NCBI RefSeq assembly: GCF_000276665.1
Contig: NW_004955446.1
Coordinates: 11,215,569-11,279,568, forward strand
Source of the DNA: Chinchilla lanigera
Taxonomy: Eukaryota; Chordata; Mammalia; Rodentia; Chinchillidae
Direction of reading: 5' to 3'
DNA: 64,000 nt
Under the pieces are notes generated by a model that saw only the letters and a program-made list of their open reading frames with translations, had not been told where the DNA came from and searched no databases. This document shows, piece by piece, positions 58,725-64,000 of the stretch. The first letter of the stretch is position 1, and each line of letters starts with the position of its first letter. Made by a program: the position numbers and the translations under genes.

Positions 58725-58915
58725 CCAGCACTTACTGAATATGACTATGTGAGGTACTGTGCTGTCTTACAAACAATATCTCATGTAGTCCTTTTCACAT
58801 TCTTTGGAGGTAGATAGTAATATTTTCTTTTCAGTTTTAGAAATGAGGACACTGAGTACCAAAATTCCATGAAACCAGTATGGAACCAGATCAGGTTGAC
58901 CTGACAACCATCCTT
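58725..58915 (-). repeat. MIR SINE, antisense
   Basis: 'agcacttactgaatatgactatgtgaggtactgtgc', 'tatctcatgtagtccttttcac', 'ggaggtagatagtaat ... agttttagaaatgaggacactgag' is reversed MIR. Confidence 0.8.
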
Positions 58916-58984
58916 ATCATTTTTTCCCAGTCATAAACATCCAAATATTTAGTAGCACACAGGCTCCTGGTCCAGAAAGAGACA

Positions 58985-59150
58985 ATGTGTTGGAGTAGGA
59001 AGAGTGTAGGCCTTTTAGTCGACCAGTGCTCAATTTGGAACATCACTGTTACCATTAAATATATGATTTGGGGCAAGTTCTTCGATCTTGATCCACTTGT
59101 AAAATGGAAGATGACAGTACATTACATGGTTGTTTTAGAGGCCTTCTTTA
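58985..59150 (+). repeat. MIR SINE, sense
   Basis: 'gttggagtaggaagagtgtaggcctttt' followed by 'atatatgatttggggcaagttcttcgatcttgatccacttgtaaaatggaagatgacag' is the MIR 5' half and core, lying back to back with the antisense MIR at 58725. Confidence 0.65.
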
Positions 59151-59652
59151 ACCATACATTATCATATCATTCCTACTCTTATCCTCAAAATGTTTGGAGA
59201 CCCTGGAAAGGGAGAAAGGCTAGGGTTGCATCTGAAACTTCAGCAACTGAGAGCTTTTCTGTTTGGAGGACTGAGCTCTAGTGATCTAGAACTTGTCACT
59301 CCTGGCAATTATGTTGTGTGATTGTTGAGCAGTACTGGGTAGCTGATCACCAAAAAACCTTGTATAAAGTCCTGAGGACCTCATGTTCCTCTTTAAGCTG
59401 GACTTCTGGTTATTTCTCCCATCCAGAAAACAAACTTCTTTGCAGGCCTTGGTACCTCTGGCCAGTGTATATCACTGTGAAAGTTATCAAAGGAGAGAAG
59501 CTCAAGAAATATCTCCTGCCCCAACGTTCCCTGCTGACAGCAGAAGCAAGAATGGGCAGTGTAAAGCTAGATAGAGCCACACAGCTCTATTCTTCCCTTC
59601 ACTGCCCGCTAGCATCTCCTTTTGAGATCATGGCAGGGGCATGCCCACATAT
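59151..59652. other. unique DNA, nothing recognised
   Basis: A 159-codon plus-strand frame running from here into the ID pair (59318-59797) reads through SINE sequence and is not a gene. Confidence 0.45.
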
Positions 59653-59664
59653 GAGCTTGAATGA

Positions 59665-59781
59665 GGGGGCTGGAGATTTAGCTCAGCGGCAAAAGCGCCT
59701 GCCTGGCAAGTGCAAGGTAGAGAGTTCGGTTCCCGGTACCGGAGAAAAGCCAGAAAAACCAAAAACCAAAGCTGAGATTTT
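59665..59781 (+). mobile_element. ID SINE, first of a tandem pair
   Basis: A complete ID: 'gggggctggagatttagctcagcggcaaaagcgcctgcctggcaagtgcaaggtagagagttcggttcccggtaccgg' with an A-rich tail and a linker (agctgagatttt). The A and B box regions of the internal polymerase III promoter are recognisable (tagctcagcgg; gagttcggttc). It is preceded by gagcttgaatga (59653-59664). Confidence 0.96.
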
Positions 59782-59887
59782 GGGGCTGGGGATTTAGCTC
59801 AGCGGCAAAGCGCCTGCCTGGCAAGCGTAAGGTCGTGAGTTCGGTTCCTGCTACCGGAGAAAAAAACAAAAAACAAAACAAAAAAAA
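59782..59887 (+). mobile_element. ID SINE, second of a tandem pair
   Basis: A complete ID with head ggggctggggatttagctca, the same A and B boxes, 'ctaccggag' and an A-rich tail to 59887. It is followed by gaacttaaatga (59888-59899), which matches the word before the first ID at 10 of 12 positions. One duplication may therefore bracket both copies. Confidence 0.97.
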
Positions 59888-59899
59888 GAACTTAAATGA

Positions 59900-62170
59900 T
59901 AACCTGGAGGTTCAGTTGCTACTTCTTTCTCCATTTCCAGACTTCCAGATTCATATTCAAGTCTTTCTTTGGAGTGTGGCAGTCAGAAGAGTCGGGAAAA
60001 CAGGACCTGGACAGAAAGGATAAGAAGGCCCCACCCCCACCTCCACTTCCACTCCTTTACTATGGTCTTCCAGCCCAAGTCAGCTGGCAGCCTCTATAAG
60101 CTGGAGATGTTTACCCCTCTTCTTATCCCTTCCCCATGCCTCCCCCACTTCAAACTGGTTCATAGAATCTCTTCCAGATCTAAGAAACTAATTGTGAAAT
60201 ATCTTTGTGATTACAGTTTATACATTTAATTAGAAGCTGGAATTAAGCCTCTAAACACCACAAAATGAAAGCTTGAGATTTGCCCAACAAAACCCCAGCT
60301 TTCCACGAATGTGGGCTGACTCATCCATCTGTCTTCTGCTGTCCTCTTCTCCCCAGCCCTTGTCTTTGATGCTGAAGTCATCTACTTTCTACACCTGGGT
60401 TTGGAAAACTGCTGAGATCTCACTGGGCCTTGTTCCAAAGTTGTCCTTCAAAGATAGGGCCATGGGAAGTGACTACCTGTCACAGGATAGCAGGAGAAAG
60501 TCAGACCTGCTGAGTCGGGAGCTTCACCAAATCTGTTAATGTTAATGTTAAATCTTTCAGTTTGTTAATGGGAACTGACTACCAATGTATGACTGAATAT
60601 AGAGCAACAGGGACCTCTTACTCTTATGATTTGATTGTAAATGTATCTAGACCCAGTGATATCAAAATATGTGACATTTCCTTTTATGGATTGAGATCAA
60701 ATGGTGTGATTTTCTTGCTATTTTCTAGCTTAAGGGCCCTGTGAAAGAATGTTTCTTTTCTTGTATTTGGTGGGAACTAGATGTTTGTCGATTTAGCATA
60801 TGTTGAAACTATTTTGGCTTTGGAAAACTGTACTGATAGCTTTTTCTCTGTAGTCAAAATTAATCTCATCTTCCTCTGGCTCTCAGCCTGTGATTCATAG
60901 TTCTAATACAACACTTGGCATACTCTTCTCCACTTTTAGCAACTTTTATTTGTTTGTCTCCTACATCAAAACAAAGGTTTTATAGGGGGAAGAACTCTGT
61001 CTTACACACCTTTGCATTTGCTTGGGTCTAATCTGTTGTATATGTTGGGCACTCGGCACGTGTTAATTTCTGAAAAGTCACATTGAGAAGAGTACTCTGA
61101 GCAATCACAGCAGCCATTCTTCTAGCAGATTCTGTTGATGTCCCACCCATGTCTCCCTGGCCACCCCAGGCTTCAGCTGTAGACCGAGCTGCTGTAGAAA
61201 CGGACAGTCTGCTGTTCCTCTCTGCCAAAGGACACTCTGGCTATAGGAGTGAACCCGGGAACATGCAGGTTAGGCTGCAAGGGCAGGGAATGATTTCCTG
61301 AAGAATAGCACTTGGTCAAGGAGGGATAGGCCTGGCTGGATAGGTAACCCAGCATCCCCGCCTTCATTCTGAGGATTGTTTTACACAACCCCCCAACAGG
61401 GTTCCTTATGGGGGGAAGCCCTAGTTGCACACAGCTTTTTATCATGCTTTTTAAAGGGTCTCTTCCCTTCCTTCATGTATGTTTCCTCACAATGCCACCC
61501 TCAGAGCCACAGCCAAATAAACCAATTTATCTCAGTGCTTCCCCTTGAGGAAGCGCCATGGGAAACTCGAAGATGCCTAAAAACTAAAAATCATCACAGA
61601 TAGTGGTGGGGCAAGTAATGAGAATGTGGGTCAGTAAATAGCTCTTTTGATACCTCTGCTTCCAGAGTAGAGGGAGCTGGGAAAGTACTGAAGCAATGGC
61701 ACAGCATCCTGTGGGTGGGGCTTGGGAACAAGGGCGAGGGAGAGGAAGTTGAACCAGAAAGACTGAAGGTAAAGAAGTCAACGTTCAAGCTTAGAATAGC
61801 AGGTGAAGGGCTTGCAGTGGCCTAGTACTTGCCAACACGTCAGACAAACCAAATGAGGGGGAATATGATGCCATGGAGGAAAGGGCTTCTAGACTCATGG
61901 TCCCAGGTATCTTTGGGAGAAGGAGGAAGAAAGTTCTGATTGTAGGCACAGGGAGTCTGAAGCCTGGATTGGTGTTGGTGGTGCAACACTGGCCACACCT
62001 GGGTAGGATCTGAGAAGGGAGGGAGGGGCAGATGAAGCAGAGGAGCTGAGCCTCCACTACCAAGGTGGCTCCTTAGGAGCAATCTTAAGCTTTTCTTAGT
62101 AAAAGTGTATGTGCAGATGGGTGTGTGCACTACTCATATTAACTGAAACACAGGACAGGACACTAGGTGA
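59900..62170. other. long unique stretch, nothing recognised
   Basis: About 2.3 kb with no recognisable repeat or exon. Short frames occur on both strands. Confidence 0.35.
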
Positions 62171-62174
62171 AGCT

Positions 62175-62345
62175 ACAGTGGTACCTCAGCACTTGTCATT
62201 AATGGGCTGTGGGAAGTGCAATACCCAAAACCACAAGTACCAAACAAATTACTTTGGCGGGTATTGATTCCCAAGGCAATAGACACCAACAAAATTTTCA
62301 TGTCAAGGTATGTCAAGCACCCAATTTGACAGGTTTCAAGGTATG
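62175..62345 (+). repeat. possible DNA-transposon-like repeat, family unknown
   Basis: The segment starting acagtggtacctcagcac with a following 'attaatgggctgtgggaagtgc ... aaaaccacaagtaccaaac' has the layout of a dispersed family whose copies start with a similar 'cagtggtacctc' end. No matching right-hand inverted end is visible. Confidence 0.3.
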
Positions 62346-62577
62346 GATGTAGTCCTCCACTACCTATCTGAGTGTGACAGTCCTCAGAAGTAAATCATTG
62401 TGAAATTTACCTTTATTACTGACATTCACACTGTTGCATAAGAAAACAAGCTGAGTGTCCGTGACCATTAAGATTTATGGTTCTGAGCCCGGTCTTTCCA
62501 CTTGCAGTACCCAGAGTGCCCCCTTTGGTTTTCTTTTCCCCAGTCTGACTGTGAAACCTTACAGAAACTCCATTTTT

Positions 62578-62700
62578 TAACATTTATCGAGCACCTCCTG
62601 TACTCTTGGTACCAGGCTTAAATGAATATGAACAATACATCCCTGCCTTTGAAGGAAAGCCAGGCTGCATTTTCATGCTCATTTTTAAGTGATTTAGAAG
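62578..62700 (-). repeat. L2 3' fragment, antisense
   Basis: 'catttatcgagcacctcctgtactcttggtaccaggc' followed by 'atgaacaatacatccctgcctttgaagg' is a reversed L2 3' end. Confidence 0.6.
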
Positions 62701-62799
62701 ATGGAGGTTGCTAGGTAAGGTTATTGTTTGTATAGAGTGGGTACTGCTTTTAGGAATATAGCATCTTTTCACTGTGATCCATAATTATAATAATGTTCA

Positions 62800-63003
62800 T
62801 AATGCTTTGCAATTTCAGAAAAGATTCTGCATGTTTAATTTCACTTAGTTTTTAGAACTCTCCTGTGAGGTGGGTTGGCCAGCATATCTTTAACTGGATT
62901 TATAGAGAGAAACAGAAACATAGAGTGAGTAACCCACTGACGATCAATAGCTGGCCAGTGGTGAAGCTAAATCCCAGTGTTAGGACTTTCAATTCAGAAG
63001 CCT
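62800..63003 (-). repeat. MIR SINE, antisense
   Basis: 'taatttcacttagtttttagaactctcctgtgaggtggg', 'atagagagaaacagaaacatagagtgagtaaccc', 'ggccagtggtgaagctaaatcccagtg' follow reversed MIR order. Confidence 0.75.
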
Positions 63004-63915
63004 TATTGCTATTCTCCTTCCTTTAAGAAAGAGCAAGGAGTTGCATTGTGAACTCTTCCGACAGTAGATCTTGTCTTGGTGACCTCAGGTTCTTCCCCAC
63101 GCCCTTTGTACAACTTGTGACCCGCATCAGACAATAATGCAGGATTACTGGTTGAAATTAAAGTCCTATCAAAGAGAGAGAATAAAGAGACTGTCACCTT
63201 TCTCCCTTCTCATTACCAGATTTTAGGGATTCTAATAACACTCCATTTGTATTTGCTTTTTTCCACCACCTTGCCTAGAATTGCATCTAAATATTTGTTA
63301 GTATGGAAAGTTTCATTTCCCAGATGTCTAGGGCATTCCTGGATAGACGGGAGCCTAAAGGATGACACTATCAAATTTGTGAGAGTCTTCACTCACGTTA
63401 TAGTCTACCTTAGCTTCAGTCTCATGACAAGTTTGAGAAGTCCCTTGGAGAATGTGGACTTTGTGACTGCTCAAGACAAGCCAAGTAGACAATTGTAATA
63501 ACCTCCCTGTGAATGTCACCAAGGCCTGCAGGGAGGAAGGGATTATTAGCACTGTCTTTTCACAACTTCCACTCCAGAGATAAGTCAGGTATTAAACTCA
63601 AAGTTCAAGGCTCCAGAAACTGCTCCTTTTGTTTCTATCTTCTGGAATTCATCCTCAGCAGAGACTGATTTATTTTAGGCTAAAATAAACATTTATTTCA
63701 ACTCCAGTTATTCAAATTCAAGAAATCTGCATGATCTTAGGGAAGGGACATTTGATGGCTTTCTCTTCGGTAACAAATGAATTTTAATTTTTTGCTGTGG
63801 TCAACAGGTATAATGCTGAAATAAATACTCCATGGATGCTTGTTGACCTTAGCTACCCAACTTGTATTCAGCAAATACAAAATCTACTTCAGTTGAGTCT
63901 CTGCCCCATCAGCAG
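63004..63915. other. unique DNA, nothing recognised
   Basis: No confident repeat or exon. Short frames at 63247-63552 overlap on both strands. Confidence 0.35.
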
Positions 63916-63919
63916 GAAA

Positions 63920-64000
63920 GAAAGGGGACAATTATTTGGTGATAATTACTCTGACGGCAGTAATCTCTGGCAGCTGTTAGAGAAGAGACATAATTGCCTC
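63920..64000. promoter_or_regulatory. candidate conserved non-coding element, cut by window end
   Basis: The last 80 bases are dense in homeodomain-like words (caattattt, ataatt twice), an E-box-like cagctg and balanced composition, unlike the flanking DNA. It continues beyond the window, so only the edge is seen. Confidence 0.25.

Noticed and set aside
59318..59797. 159-codon plus-strand open frame
   Set aside because: Its last third is ID SINE sequence and there is no domain or splice context.
59665..59887. tRNA genes
   Set aside because: The sequences have polymerase III box remnants but are ID SINEs with A-rich tails and flanking duplications, and they lack a foldable complete tRNA.
1..64000. 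CRISPR array, bacterial operon or viral genome
   Set aside because: No regularly spaced repeats with spacers, no ribosome-binding-site spaced genes, and the repeat content is mammalian throughout.

Overview
This window reads as nuclear DNA from a mammal, almost certainly a rodent. It is AT-rich and CpG-poor, contains no bacterial-style gene packing, and is dominated by interspersed repeats: old L2 and MIR, decayed LINE-1, ERVL-MaLR LTRs, B1 SINEs, tRNA-derived ID SINEs, and at least three composites in which a B1 is fused to an ID-like tail. B1-ID composites are known from squirrels and dormice and not from mouse or rat, so a non-murine, squirrel-related rodent is likely. The species cannot be fixed from sequence alone.

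Layout. 1-5.9 kb: an L2 block, MIRs and a short CpG-dense, promoter-like segment near 3.0-3.35 kb. 5.9-25.6 kb: mostly unique intergenic or intronic DNA with a 5'-truncated L1 (8.1-8.6 kb), single B1s, a clean solo MaLR LTR (15.7-16.1 kb) and old L1M pieces. 26-29.7 kb: a 1.4-kb antisense L1 3' end, a B1-ID composite and an inverted (twin-primed) L1 fragment. 32.4-37.3 kb: an ID with perfect target-site duplications, a Tigger-like DNA transposon, a B1, and one MaLR LTR nested inside another. 38.57-44.70 kb: one essentially full-span L1 on the minus strand with 13-bp target-site duplications, itself carrying an ID. 44.7-51 kb: L2, a B1-ID composite, a GGAA microsatellite and an old plus-strand L1 that hosts an ID, a B1-ID and a U4 snRNA pseudogene. 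51-64 kb: mostly unique sequence with MIRs, IDs and two stretches that look like conserved non-coding regulatory DNA.

No protein-coding gene can be identified with confidence. Two minus-strand open segments (38.39-38.18 kb and 36.30-36.14 kb) have splice-site-like borders and compatible phases and are the best exon candidates, but I recognise no protein family in them. A 257-codon minus-strand open frame at 5.9-6.7 kb is the longest outside repeats and is probably chance. The clearest results are the transposition histories, many dated by target-site duplications readable directly in the sequence.
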